DNA of 64,000 nt from Kribbella sandramycini (GCF_013131805.1 NZ_JABJRC010000005.1:186001-250000); one strand, 5' to 3'; counted from the stretch's first letter, positions 51,734-60,363 are shown. A program made the numbers and translations. Notes: generated from the letters alone by a model not told the origin.

Positions 51734-52294
51734 ATGAGCATTCTGCGTAAGCTCGGCGCCACCGTGACCGCCGTAGCGATCGTCGGGGTCGGTGCTCTGA
51801 CTGTCGGCACGACGGCGGCCAACGCCGCCGCTCCGGCGCCGCAGGTCGCGCCGAAAGCCGCGGTCGCCAAGGCCGCCGCGAAGAAGCCGGCCGCCAAGAC
51901 GAAGTACATCGGTCGCTACCACCTGGACCCGCGGTGCATGAAGGGCCGCGTGATGTGCGCGAACAAGAAGACGCGCAAGATGGTCTACCTGGTGAACGGC
52001 AAGACCATCTACGTCCTGGACGCCCGCTTCGGCGGCTCCAAGACGCCGACCCGGAACGGCCAGTTCAAGGTCTACCGCAAGTCGAAGAACCACGTCTCCA
52101 AGCTCTACAAGTCGAAGATGCCCTACGCGATGTTCTTCAGCGGCGGCCAGGCCGTCCACTACAGCTCGGACTTCAAGGCCCGCGGCTACCGCGGCGCCTC
52201 CCACGGCTGCCTGAACATCCGCGACAAGGCCAAGATCGCCAAGATCTTCGCCGCCACCAAGATCGGCGACAAGGTCGTCGTCTACAGCGGCTGA
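51734..52294 (+). CDS. Secreted L,D-transpeptidase (YkuD family), short form
   Basis: 186-residue cell-wall enzyme. Signal peptide (MSILRKLGATVTAVAIVGVG...ANA), an Ala/Lys-rich linker and a YkuD domain with the active-site motif 'YRGASHGCLNIRDKAKI', Cys159. L,D-transpeptidases make 3-3 peptidoglycan cross-links or attach proteins to the wall. It lacks the Ig-like and CwlM-type domains of mycobacterial Ldt proteins and shares a nearly identical catalytic core with the paralog at 58103. ATG at 51734 follows GAAGGAC. Confidence 0.9.
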   Translation: MSILRKLGATVTAVAIVGVGALTVGTTAANAAAPAPQVAPKAAVAKAAAKKPAAKTKYIGRYHLDPRCMKGRVMCANKKTRKMVYLVNGKTIYVLDARFGGSKTPTRNGQFKVYRKSKNHVSKLYKSKMPYAMFFSGGQAVHYSSDFKARGYRGASHGCLNIRDKAKIAKIFAATKIGDKVVVYSG

Positions 52295-52743
52295 TCCACC
52301 CCGCACTTCCCACCAGCGGCCGAGGACCCACTCCTCGGCCGCTGTTGCCTTTCCCCACCCACCCACTGCCCCCGCTTGCCCGCTTGCCCGCTGCCCGCTT
52401 GCCCGCTGCCCGCTTGCCCGCTGCCCGCTGCCCGCTGCCCGCTGCCCGCTGCCCGCTGCCCGCACCCTCCCATCCGCTGCCCCCACCCTCCGCCCTCCGC
52501 TCGAGCCGTTTGCTGGGCCGCCCCAGCAAACGCCGGGTGGGCCAACCGCATGCCATAGGCCCTCCCACCCTCTGTTGGGCCCGCCCACCAATCTGATGGG
52601 TCCGCCCACCAAACGGGAGCAGACCACCCGCCGCCCAGCAGAGGTCTCACCGGCTGGTGGGCTGACGCAGCGCGTGGCGGGTGGGCCAACCGCCTGCGAT
52701 GGGCCCTCCCAGCTGCTGGTGGGCTGACCCAGCAAACGGGGGC
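52295..52743. repeat. Gene-free interval with tandem and dispersed repeats
   Basis: No credible gene in 449 bases. At 52373-52463 there are 12 tandem units, four CGCTTGCC octamers mixed with eight CGCTGCC heptamers. Further on, a 33-base element beginning GGGTGGGCCAACCGC occurs at 52535-52567 and 52679-52711 (three differences), and GCTGGTGGGCTGACSCAGC occurs at 52653-52671 and 52715-52733 (one difference). The repeats create spurious open frames on both strands. Confidence 0.8.
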
Positions 52744-53397
52744 TTACAGGTGGGGGCGGAGGCGGGTGTGGGCCAGGACGGCTTGGATTCGGTCGGGGAG
52801 GTTGAGTTTGGCGAGGATGTTGGAGACGTGGATTTTGATGGTGTGGCGGCTGAGGTGGAGGTGGTCGGCGATGGCTTGATTGGAGTGGCCGGCGGCCAGG
52901 AGGGTGAGGACTTCGCGTTCGCGGTCGGTGAGGGTTTGGATGGCGGCGAGGAGGTGCTGGTCGGATTCGTCGGGGAGGTCGGGGCGGAGGGCCTCGATCA
53001 TGCGGGTGGTGGCTTCGGGGGCCAGTACTGAGTTGCCGGCAGCAACTATTCGGACGCCGTCGCGGAGGCGTTCGCTGGGGGCGTCCTTGAGGAGGAAGCC
53101 GGAGGCGCCGGCCTGGAGGGCGGCGTAGACGTAGCTGTCCAGGTCGTAGGTGGTGAGGATGAGGACGCGGGTCGCCGGGTGAGCGCGCACGATCAGGCGG
53201 GTCGCCTCGATCCCGTCCAGGACGGGCATCCGGATGTCCATCAGGACGACGTCCGGCGAGTGTTTGGCGACCAGCTCGAGGGCCTGGCTGCCGTTCTCGG
53301 CCAGGCCGACGACGTGCAGATCGTCAGCGACGTCGACGATCCGGCCGAGGGCCTCGCGGAGCAGTTGCTCGTCGTCGCAGACGAGAACGCGGATCAT
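52744..53397 (-). CDS. NarL/LuxR-family response regulator
   Basis: 217-residue regulator. Receiver domain with Asp in 'SPDVVLMDIRMPVLDGIEAT' and Lys in 'GFLLKDAPSERL'; C-terminal LuxR helix-turn-helix 'LTDREREVLTLLAAGHSNQA' to 'LSRHTIKIHVSNILAKLNL'. It overlaps its kinase gene by four bases (ATGA) and is the last gene of a six-gene minus-strand operon. Confidence 0.93.
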   Translation of the reverse strand: MIRVLVCDDEQLLREALGRIVDVADDLHVVGLAENGSQALELVAKHSPDVVLMDIRMPVLDGIEATRLIVRAHPATRVLILTTYDLDSYVYAALQAGASGFLLKDAPSERLRDGVRIVAAGNSVLAPEATTRMIEALRPDLPDESDQHLLAAIQTLTDREREVLTLLAAGHSNQAIADHLHLSRHTIKIHVSNILAKLNLPDRIQAVLAHTRLRPHL

Positions 53398-54518
53398 CGG
53401 CCACCGCGCAGCGGCAGCGTCGCATACACGGCGAACTCGGACGCCGGACGCCCCCGCGGCCCGGCGTGCAGCGTGCCGCCGAGCAGTTCGACGCGCTCCC
53501 GCAGACCGACCAGCCCGGTGCCCGGAGAGCCGGAGGCGGGCGCGGCAGGTAGCTCGTTGGTCACTTCGATCTCCAAGGCGTTCGGCAGGTACGTCAACAG
53601 CACAGACGTCGGTACGGCGCCCGCGTGCTTGGCCACGTTCGTCAGCGACTCCTGCACCACCCGGTACCCCGCCAGCTCGATACTCGTATCAGCCGGCCGG
53701 ACGTCGCCGCGTCGCTCAAGCCGCACCCGCGGCCCGGACGCCGGGATTCGCGCGACCAGCTCGTCCACCTGGCCCAAATGCGGCGGTGGCCGCAGTTCGT
53801 CCGGGCCGGGCGTCCGCAGGACGCCGAGCAACCGCCGTAGCTCGGCCAACGAGTCCCGCCCGGTGTCAGCGACCCGGCGGAGCGTCGCGCTCGCCTCCCG
53901 GTCAGCCATGGTCTCAGCACCCGCCTCGGCGTCCAGAACCATCCGGGTAACCGAGTGGTTGAGGATGTCGTGCAGCTCCCGAGCAAGCAGCGCTCGCTCC
54001 CGCTCGGCGGCCCGCTCCTCGGTCACGGCCCGTTCTTCGACCAGCTCGTGCAGCTCACTGATCCGGGCCCGCTGCGACGCTTCGAACAGCCCGCTGATCC
54101 AGAACGCGCCCAACCCGAGCCCGACGATCACTGCCGCTGGCGGCCATCCAGCCGCGATCGCCACCGCGACGGCGTACGCAAACCCGACCCCCGCGGCCGC
54201 CACGCGCTGCCGGCCAGCGGCCCAGGCCGCGGCGTAGTACATCGCCAGCACCGGCCCGAGACCAGCCACTCCAGAACCGAGGTACGCCGCGCCGAGGTCG
54301 ATCGTGCCGACCAGGAAGAGCGCGAGCACCGGCGCCCGCCGCGCGCCCAGCAGCGCGAGCGTCTGCGCCAGCCCGGACCCGACCCCCACCAACCCGCTGC
54401 CGTCGGACTGCACCGTCAGCCAGGAGAACAGCAGCGGAATCGCCGCAGTGACCCAATGGTGCACCTGACCGACCGGCACCTGGCCCAGCCGGTCGGTCAG
54501 CCAAGCCTTCAGGACCAT
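53394..54518 (-). CDS. DesK-type sensor histidine kinase
   Basis: 374-residue membrane kinase. Five or six N-terminal membrane helices (to about residue 140) lead to a coiled coil rich in Glu/Arg ('ELVEERAVTEERAAERERAL'), the HisKA_3 motif 'LARELHDILNHSVTRMVLDA' with phospho-accepting His and an ATPase domain ('GYRVVQESLTNVAKHAG', 'GTGLVGLRERVELLGGTL'). ATG at 54518 overlaps the upstream gene by 10 bases; the frame continues upstream only as a shadow. The signal is unknown; the operon context suggests metal or envelope stress. Confidence 0.92.
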   Translation of the reverse strand: MVLKAWLTDRLGQVPVGQVHHWVTAAIPLLFSWLTVQSDGSGLVGVGSGLAQTLALLGARRAPVLALFLVGTIDLGAAYLGSGVAGLGPVLAMYYAAAWAAGRQRVAAAGVGFAYAVAVAIAAGWPPAAVIVGLGLGAFWISGLFEASQRARISELHELVEERAVTEERAAERERALLARELHDILNHSVTRMVLDAEAGAETMADREASATLRRVADTGRDSLAELRRLLGVLRTPGPDELRPPPHLGQVDELVARIPASGPRVRLERRGDVRPADTSIELAGYRVVQESLTNVAKHAGAVPTSVLLTYLPNALEIEVTNELPAAPASGSPGTGLVGLRERVELLGGTLHAGPRGRPASEFAVYATLPLRGGR

Positions 54519-55072
54519 GCGTTGAGACTGAGGTCGCGACGCCGTCGAGTTCTCCACCAGAGATAGCTTCCCATCGGTACCAGCGCGGCCAGCGGCAGCA
54601 GACCGACGCTCCAGGCTAGTTCGGAGGGCGGTCCAGGCCGGCTCCCGACCAGAATCTCCAGTACGCCGCGCCCAGCCCCACGCGGCCCGTCGAGCGTGTA
54701 CTCGAACCGCCACGTCCCCGGTTCGGTCAGCGCGACGATGTCGAATCCCCAGCTGTCCAGCGCCCGCGGATGCCGGGCGAACCCGGTGCCGTCCCGCGTC
54801 GACTGCGTCTGCGGCTGCAGCACCTTCCCGGACGGCGCGATCGGCTTGACCTTCCCGGTGACCGCCTTGATCCCCAGCTCCGGGTCGAACAGGAAGTCCA
54901 GTGAACGCTCGGACCGCAACGGCCACTCACTGAACGACGTCCGGAGCTGGTACGGCCCGACCTGGGTCACCTCCGAGTGGACGACGTCAACCGGCGGCGG
55001 CCCGGCGACCGCCGGCGTACCGACAGCGGTGAACAACAGACCGGCGGTGAGAATCGCAAGCAGGGTACGCAT
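54509..55072 (-). CDS. Exported membrane-anchored protein of unknown function
   Basis: 187-residue protein with a signal peptide (MRTLLAILTAGLLFTAVGTP), an extracytoplasmic beta-rich domain ('YQLRTSFSEWPLRSERSLDF', 'PGTWRFEYTLDGPRGAG') and a C-terminal membrane helix (about residues 158-176) with a basic tail. The layout resembles small exported domains in copper/heme-handling operons, but no metal-binding motif is visible. Fourth of six operon genes, between a membrane protein and the kinase. Confidence 0.7.
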   Translation of the reverse strand: MRTLLAILTAGLLFTAVGTPAVAGPPPVDVVHSEVTQVGPYQLRTSFSEWPLRSERSLDFLFDPELGIKAVTGKVKPIAPSGKVLQPQTQSTRDGTGFARHPRALDSWGFDIVALTEPGTWRFEYTLDGPRGAGRGVLEILVGSRPGPPSELAWSVGLLPLAALVPMGSYLWWRTRRRRDLSLNAWS

Positions 55073-56158
55073 TCAGGCCTCCTGGACAGTCAGACGGGCC
55101 GGTGCGACCGGCTGGACGATCGTGACGTCGGAGCTCTCGGCCCGCCCCAAGGAGCCGAGCATCCAGCCGAGCCACGCGGTCAACGCACCGACCGGCGCGG
55201 CCACGACCACCGTCAAGGCGGGGAAATCGAACGGAATCGGCAGGTAGCCGGCCGCGATCACGAGCCCGGCGACCGCGCCCAGCGCCGGGACCGCCACCCG
55301 CGGCGACCACCGGCGGGCCAGGACCAGTCCCCCGGCGAACACCAGCGCCGCCACCGGCAACGCGAACGGCAGCGTGACCGGCACGGACGGAATCTGATCG
55401 GCGAAATCCCGCAACCCCAGGCCGAGGCTGTCGGCGTACCACCTGGTCACGACCGGGGCGAAGAACCACAGCATTGCGTGCCAAACCGCCTGCACCGCGG
55501 CGATCGCCGCCACCGGCCCGGGCCGTCGCAGCGCTCCCGCCACCAGCGCGATCAAAAGGGTGCTAACAGCAACGACCGCGAGCACGAACGAGTTGACGCC
55601 GGGCAGCGTCGGCGTCGAGTACGACAGGAAGATCGCACCCGGTACGACGGCGGACGCGGCCGCGAGCAACCCGATCCGGCCGGCTCGGGTCGACCTGAGC
55701 ATGGTGAAGGCCATCAGCAGCCCGAACGAGTCGTAGAACCACATCAGAGACATCCCCACGTGCGGCGGCGAAGTTGGCGTGACGTCGAAGCCGTACACCT
55801 CGTGCCACCACAGGTCGGTCAGTCCGAACAGCAGTCCGACCGCTCCGGCCGATCCGCAGATCAGAAACGGCAGCGGCGCTCGGAACGTACCGAAGACAGT
55901 CAGCGCGCGCGTACCGTCGACGTACTGTGGTTGCCGGGCCGCTCGGGTGCTGAGCAGCACCACGGTCAGCGAGGTGACTCCCGAGATCGCGGAGCCGAGG
56001 TACAGCAGCAGATGCGGCAGCGTGAAGAAGGTGTCCGGGCCGACATCTGAGTGCCACTGGACGTCCCAGACCAGGCCGAACATGGCCGTGCTGGTGCCGA
56101 GCAGGAGAAGCCAGGCGCCGATTTGCTCGCGCTTGGGCAGCGTGCGGTTCACTTCCAT
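55073..56158 (-). CDS. Polytopic membrane protein of the putative metal-handling operon
   Basis: 361-residue protein with about nine hydrophobic helices. Several His and Trp residues lie in or next to helices ('FGLVWDVQWHSDVGPDTFFT', 'LTDLWWHEVYGFDVTPTSPP', 'AVWHAMLWFFAPVV'), which could bind a metal or heme. No transporter family is recognised with confidence. ATG at 56158; its stop directly abuts the start of the next gene. The longer frame upstream is a shadow. Confidence 0.72.
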   Translation of the reverse strand: MEVNRTLPKREQIGAWLLLLGTSTAMFGLVWDVQWHSDVGPDTFFTLPHLLLYLGSAISGVTSLTVVLLSTRAARQPQYVDGTRALTVFGTFRAPLPFLICGSAGAVGLLFGLTDLWWHEVYGFDVTPTSPPHVGMSLMWFYDSFGLLMAFTMLRSTRAGRIGLLAAASAVVPGAIFLSYSTPTLPGVNSFVLAVVAVSTLLIALVAGALRRPGPVAAIAAVQAVWHAMLWFFAPVVTRWYADSLGLGLRDFADQIPSVPVTLPFALPVAALVFAGGLVLARRWSPRVAVPALGAVAGLVIAAGYLPIPFDFPALTVVVAAPVGALTAWLGWMLGSLGRAESSDVTIVQPVAPARLTVQEA

Positions 56159-56166
56159 GACAGCTC

Positions 56167-56577
56167 CTAACGGGTAACGGTGACCGGGACGGTGATCTCG
56201 TGTGAGCCGCCCAGCCGGACGACGACCTCCCACTGGCCGGTCATCGTGAACAGCTCGCCGCGGACGGCGTACCGGCCCGGAGCGGTGGCGGTCGCGGTGA
56301 GCTCGGACATCGCGTGGCCCATACTCGGCATCACTCCGGCGAGCGTGATGCCGCTGAGTTCGGCCGGCCGCCCACCGGTGTCGCGGACGACGAGCTCGGC
56401 GTCGATCGGACCGGTCCGCTGCTCGCCGAGGTACAGCTCGATCTGGTAGCGGTCCGAGGCGGCCTTCAGCGCCACCCGGTCCTCGCCGCCGCCGACGGCG
56501 TACGCGATCGCGACGACGGCGGCCAGCACGACCCCGGTGAGCGCGATGGCCAGCGTGCGCCTGCGGGTCTTGGTCAT
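56167..56577 (-). CDS. YtkA/FixH-like exported protein
   Basis: 136-residue protein with one N-terminal membrane helix ('LAIALTGVVLAAVVAIAYAV') and a beta-sandwich domain with 'DAELVVRDTGGRPAELSGIT' and the Met/His stretch 'VMPSMGHAMSELTATATAPG', then 'PGRYAVRGELFTMTGQWEVV'. This fits the YtkA-like/FixH fold; the M-x-x-M-x-H-x-M pattern is a plausible copper(I) site. It overlaps the upstream gene by four bases. Confidence 0.75.
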   Translation of the reverse strand: MTKTRRRTLAIALTGVVLAAVVAIAYAVGGGEDRVALKAASDRYQIELYLGEQRTGPIDAELVVRDTGGRPAELSGITLAGVMPSMGHAMSELTATATAPGRYAVRGELFTMTGQWEVVVRLGGSHEITVPVTVTR

Positions 56578-57938
56578 GGTTGTCCCTCCGAGACAGTGAT
56601 CTGGAACGGCACGGTGTGAATCCGGAAGCCGCGGGCGAACTGGACCCAGGCGACGTACCGGCCGGGCGTGGGCACACTGAAGGTGAAGCGCAGGTCGGGC
56701 CCCTCGGCGGCGACGGTCTCGTCCGGTACCGCAGCCGGATCACGACCCTGCGCAGCCGCCATCGAGGTGAGCTCGTGGACGTGGCCGAAGTACGCGCCGC
56801 TACGGTCCCGGATGACCAGATGCCCAGCCATTCCCAGCCAGGGTTGGAGATCGGACGCCGGTTTGCCGTCCACCGAGACCCGCGCGGTGACCGTGATCGG
56901 TCGACCGGCCACGGCTCGGGTCGTTTCGAGGCGGACCTCGGCCGGCGTCGGCTTGACCGCGGACAGCGGTCGGCCGGACACGCTGAACGAGCCCGTCACG
57001 AGCTGAGAGCCGCTGTCCGCGCGTTCGAACTCGGCGTGGACGAACCAGCGGCCGGGTGTCCGAGCGGTGTGCTCGATGGCGTAGACACCCGGCCCGGTCC
57101 GGACCGGATGGGCATGCCGGAACTCATTACCTGCCTGGTCGGTGAGGACGAGATGCATCAGCGCGGCGTGATGCGCGACGACGTCGTCGACCGGGCGGCC
57201 CGTGTTCCCGTCGGTCACGCGCAACACCAGTCGGAACGGCTCGCCGGTCCGGGCGTTCGCAGCCTGCACGGTCAGATTGGCGTACGGGCGTCCGTTCGGC
57301 GCCGAGCCGTCGGCCGGATCGGCGTACGCCCGTGGTTGGTCGAGCGCGCCACGCGGCTGTGCGGGCGGCAAGTCCTTCGACAGCACGGCCGTCGTACCGG
57401 ACGCGATGATCGCCACCGCAACCAACGCCGCCTGCGGTACGGCGAACGCCCGCACCCCCGGCCGACGGACGACGGCGCACGCGATCCCACCGAGTGTGAA
57501 CAGCCCGGCCGCGGCGAATCCGCCGTACACGAAGTACTCCCAGCCCGCCGGGCCCGGAACCAGCACCCGGAACGGGATCACCGCGACCTCGTCGTCCACC
57601 CGCAGGGTCAGCTCATGGGCGCCGGCCGCGGTCACGCCGAGTCTCAGCGAATGCATCCCGAGCCGGTCGATCCGCACGACTCCCGAACTCTGCGCCTCGA
57701 GCTCGCGGACACTGACCTGCAGTGTGACCGGGCGGACCGGGTCGTGTGCGATCACGTCGACGTGCAAGGGCCCCGGGACGGCCGGCGTCCGCCGGATCAC
57801 CACGGTGAGCTCGTTCCCGGCGAACGACTGGGCGAGCTGGAGGTCTGCCGTCGGGCTGACGCCGTGCGCCGCGGCGGGGGCGGCCGGGAGCAGCAGCAGG
57901 AAGGCCAGCATGCCGATCACCGTGAGTCGTCTGAGCAC
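56574..57938 (-). CDS. Exported His-rich multi-domain protein, putative copper handling
   Basis: 454-residue membrane-anchored protein and first gene of the operon. Signal peptide ending PAAAHGVSP (mature protein starts with His, as in CopC-type copper proteins), a beta-domain, one membrane helix (about residues 137-158) and two further beta-sandwich domains each with clustered His: 'HHAALMHLVLTDQAGNEFRH', then AHP, and 'GMAGHLVIRDRSGAYFGHVH'. The repeated H-x-x-x-x-x-H-L-V-L/I pattern suggests metal binding. Copper is my inference; no experimental homolog is named. Confidence 0.72.
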   Translation of the reverse strand: MLRRLTVIGMLAFLLLLPAAPAAAHGVSPTADLQLAQSFAGNELTVVIRRTPAVPGPLHVDVIAHDPVRPVTLQVSVRELEAQSSGVVRIDRLGMHSLRLGVTAAGAHELTLRVDDEVAVIPFRVLVPGPAGWEYFVYGGFAAAGLFTLGGIACAVVRRPGVRAFAVPQAALVAVAIIASGTTAVLSKDLPPAQPRGALDQPRAYADPADGSAPNGRPYANLTVQAANARTGEPFRLVLRVTDGNTGRPVDDVVAHHAALMHLVLTDQAGNEFRHAHPVRTGPGVYAIEHTARTPGRWFVHAEFERADSGSQLVTGSFSVSGRPLSAVKPTPAEVRLETTRAVAGRPITVTARVSVDGKPASDLQPWLGMAGHLVIRDRSGAYFGHVHELTSMAAAQGRDPAAVPDETVAAEGPDLRFTFSVPTPGRYVAWVQFARGFRIHTVPFQITVSEGQP

Positions 57939-58102
57939 GGTTTCGACAGTAGAAAAACGCCGACTTGGTTACATAGGGCGAGCGGACTGATCCGACTAGT
58001 ACCGGAGCACTACGCACTGCGGTGGGTAATTTACGATGGTGGTCAACAAAACTGGCTACCAGGACGTCCTATGAGGGACAGGTTCTACCGAGGGGTGTCC
58101 CG

Positions 58103-58894
58103 ATGCGCGCGCTGATGATTCGCAACGTGGTGGCCGGTGTGGTCACGGGCGCGGTCATTGCCGTGCTTGCGGGGGTCGGCGTCCGCGCGCAGGCACGGTC
58201 GGTCGAGCTGGAGCCGGTGCCGTTCGAGGTGAGCGGGCAGCTGCCGATCTACCCGAAGGCGCTGTACCGGTACGGCTCGACGGGGACGACGGTCCGCAAA
58301 CTCGAAGCCCGGCTGATCCAGCTGAAACTGCTGGAGAAGCGCTACCTGGACAACGAGTACGGCACGATGACCCGCGCCGCGGTGAAGAAGTTCCAGCAGT
58401 CCAAGGGCATCCCGCCGCTGGGGTACGTCGACCAGAACACCTGGGACAAGCTGCTCGCGGCGACTCGGGAGCCCACACAGACCGAGCTGTACCCGCCGGT
58501 CCCGGTCGTCGACGGCCGGAAGCTGGACGCGCGCTGCGCGACCGGGGTGGCGCTCTGCATCGACAAGACCACCCGCAAACTGCGGTACGTCGTCGACGGC
58601 AAGGTCCTGATGCAGATGGACGTCCGGTTCGGCGCGGTGAAGACCGCGACCCGCGAGGGCGGTTTCACGGTCGGCTGGAAGAGCCGCAACCACGTGTCGA
58701 AGCTGTACGACTCCCCGATGCCGTACGCGATGTTCTTCAGCGGCGGCCAGGCCGTCCACTACTCCTCGGACTTCGCCGCCCGCGGGTACGCCGGCGCCTC
58801 GCACGGCTGTGTGAACGTCCGGGACCTGGCCAAGATCAAGCGGCTCTTCGACCTGATCAAGGTCGGCGACAAGGTGATCGTCTACCGCTCGTAG
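58103..58894 (+). CDS. L,D-transpeptidase with peptidoglycan-binding domain
   Basis: 263-residue envelope enzyme with an N-terminal signal or anchor helix ('IRNVVAGVVTGAVIAVLAGV'), a PG_binding_1 domain ('LYRYGSTGTTVRKLEARLIQ', 'MTRAAVKKFQQSKGIPPLGY') and a YkuD domain with 'YAGASHGCVNVRDLAKIKRL', Cys236. The catalytic core is almost the same as in the short transpeptidase at 51734 ('MPYAMFFSGGQAVHYSSDF' in both). ATG at 58103 has GAGGGGTG upstream; in-frame codons before it are not family-like. Confidence 0.9.
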   Translation: MRALMIRNVVAGVVTGAVIAVLAGVGVRAQARSVELEPVPFEVSGQLPIYPKALYRYGSTGTTVRKLEARLIQLKLLEKRYLDNEYGTMTRAAVKKFQQSKGIPPLGYVDQNTWDKLLAATREPTQTELYPPVPVVDGRKLDARCATGVALCIDKTTRKLRYVVDGKVLMQMDVRFGAVKTATREGGFTVGWKSRNHVSKLYDSPMPYAMFFSGGQAVHYSSDFAARGYAGASHGCVNVRDLAKIKRLFDLIKVGDKVIVYRS

Positions 58895-58896
58895 CG

Positions 58897-59244
58897 CTAC
58901 AGGGGGCGCGGGCCGCGCCGGCGGCGAATCCCCCAGCCGCCGCGGCCACGGCCGGTCGCGGCGCGCAGGGCCGGCCGGGCGTCGACCAGGTAGACGCCGG
59001 CGGCGGCGATCCCGATCAGGCCGAAGAAGCTGAGCCAGCCCTGGAAGATCTGGCTGAGCGAGAACACGGCCAGGATCAGCACCCAGCCGGGTTTGGTCAG
59101 CTTGTCCGCGGCGAGGAAGACCGCTCGCGGGCGCAGCGCGGCATCGGCCAGCGCCACCAGCTTGAGACCGAGCAGCACCCACCAAATGATCTCGAACGGG
59201 TTCGCGAAACCCGGGAACAGGTTCGGGAAGGCGAGTGGGAGCAT
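58897..59244 (-). CDS. DUF2516 family membrane protein
   Basis: 115-residue protein with three hydrophobic segments ('FEIIWWVLLGLKLVALADAA', 'PGWVLILAVFSLSQIFQGWL', 'FGLIGIAAAGVYLVDARPAL') and a basic tail, fitting DUF2516. In mycobacteria a protein of this kind is encoded beside hbhA, as here. Function is unknown. Confidence 0.8.
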   Translation of the reverse strand: MLPLAFPNLFPGFANPFEIIWWVLLGLKLVALADAALRPRAVFLAADKLTKPGWVLILAVFSLSQIFQGWLSFFGLIGIAAAGVYLVDARPALRAATGRGRGGWGIRRRRGPRPL

Positions 59245-59344
59245 GCACCGAGCCTAGCCGAAAGACCGAGCAGCCCACCCCTGTGCAGGACAGGTGTGGG
59301 CCGCTCAGGCGGAACTTTCACGCTGCGACGAGCGCGAACTACGC

Positions 59345-59899
59345 TCAGTCGCCGACCTTGGCGGCCGCGTCGGAGGTCGCCTTGGCGGCGGTCTTCGCGG
59401 TCTTCTTGGCGGCGGTGGTGGTCGCCTTGACGTTGCGGGTCGCGGTCGCGGCGGTCTTCTTGACCGTCGTCCGGGTGGCCTTGGCCTTGCTCACGGTGGT
59501 CTTCGCTGCGGCCTCGAGGTCCTCGGTGGCCTGCTGCGAGCGGATCCGGTCGACCAGGTCCTTGCCGCGGCCGGCCAGGTCCTCGTAGGTCTCCTCGGCC
59601 TGGCCGAGGACGGTGGTGAAACCGGCCTGAGCGACAGCGGGCAGCTCACGCAGCTTGGCGGGGGCGGTGCGAGCCTCGGCGACCAGCGCCTCGAAGCGCT
59701 TGGTCAGCTCGGCCTGCCGCTTGGCCAGCTCGGCGGTCAGCTCGGTCTGACGCTTGCTCAGCTCGGCCTGGACGGTCTTCTGGTCCAGCTTGGCGACGCG
59801 GGCGGTGACGTCCACGCCGACGGCGCGGAACTTCTCGACCGCGAGGTCGCCGGCGCCGGCGAGCGCGTAGAACGGGGTGACGGGCGTACGGGTAGCCAT
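59345..59899 (-). CDS. HbhA-like coiled-coil surface protein
   Basis: 184-residue protein resembling mycobacterial heparin-binding hemagglutinin. N-terminal 'TPFYALAGAGDLAVEKFRAV' is followed by a long coiled coil ('LSKRQTELTAELAKRQAELT') and a C-terminal region rich in Lys/Ala/Thr ('KATTTAAKKTAKTAAKATSD') of the kind that binds sulfated glycans. No signal peptide, as in HbhA. In a non-pathogen the Lys-rich tail may serve DNA, lipid or wall binding. The HTH-HbhA-DUF2516 gene order equals Rv0474-Rv0476 of M. tuberculosis. Confidence 0.8.
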   Translation of the reverse strand: MATRTPVTPFYALAGAGDLAVEKFRAVGVDVTARVAKLDQKTVQAELSKRQTELTAELAKRQAELTKRFEALVAEARTAPAKLRELPAVAQAGFTTVLGQAEETYEDLAGRGKDLVDRIRSQQATEDLEAAAKTTVSKAKATRTTVKKTAATATRNVKATTTAAKKTAKTAAKATSDAAAKVGD

Positions 59900-59934
59900 C
59901 AGGCTTCTCCTTGGGGGTGCACAGCAGGAAACGG

Positions 59935-60342
59935 TTACTTGGTCGAGCCCTTCGCGGACTCGTCAGGGGTCTGGTTCTCACGGACGAACGACGCGTACAC
60001 ATCCAGCAGCACGCGCTTCTGCCGCTCGTTCAGCGCGGGGTCGAGCAGGACGGCGTCGACCACGCCGGAGGCCTTCTTGCCCTCCGGGCTGTCATCCGGA
60101 TCGAGGATGCCGGCCCGTACGTACAAGGTCTCCGCGGAGATCCGCAGGGCCTTCGCGAGCTGCTGCAGCACATCGGCCGACGGTTTCCGCAGGCCGCGCT
60201 CGATCTGGCTCAGGTACGGGTTCGACACTCCGGCCAGGTCGGACAGCTGCCGTAACGACAGCTGCGCCTGCCGCCGCTGCTCGGCGAGGTACTCCCCGAC
60301 GGAGCCCACCGATCCGGCGACGCGATCACTCAACCTGGCCAT
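59935..60342 (-). CDS. XRE-family helix-turn-helix regulator upstream of hbhA-like gene
   Basis: 135-residue regulator with an N-terminal HTH_3 domain ('LAEQRRQAQLSLRQLSDLAG', 'VSNPYLSQIERGLRKPSADV') and a C-terminal region likely for dimerisation. It is 35 bases upstream of the HbhA-like gene on the same strand. A perfect 18-base palindrome 22 bases upstream of its ATG is the probable autoregulatory site. Confidence 0.9.
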   Translation of the reverse strand: MARLSDRVAGSVGSVGEYLAEQRRQAQLSLRQLSDLAGVSNPYLSQIERGLRKPSADVLQQLAKALRISAETLYVRAGILDPDDSPEGKKASGVVDAVLLDPALNERQKRVLLDVYASFVRENQTPDESAKGSTK

Positions 60343-60363
60343 GTCCCCAGTTTGCTAGCAGCG

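Noticed and set aside
52373..52463. Possible CRISPR array
   Set aside because: The units are 7-8 bases with no spacers; it is a simple tandem repeat.
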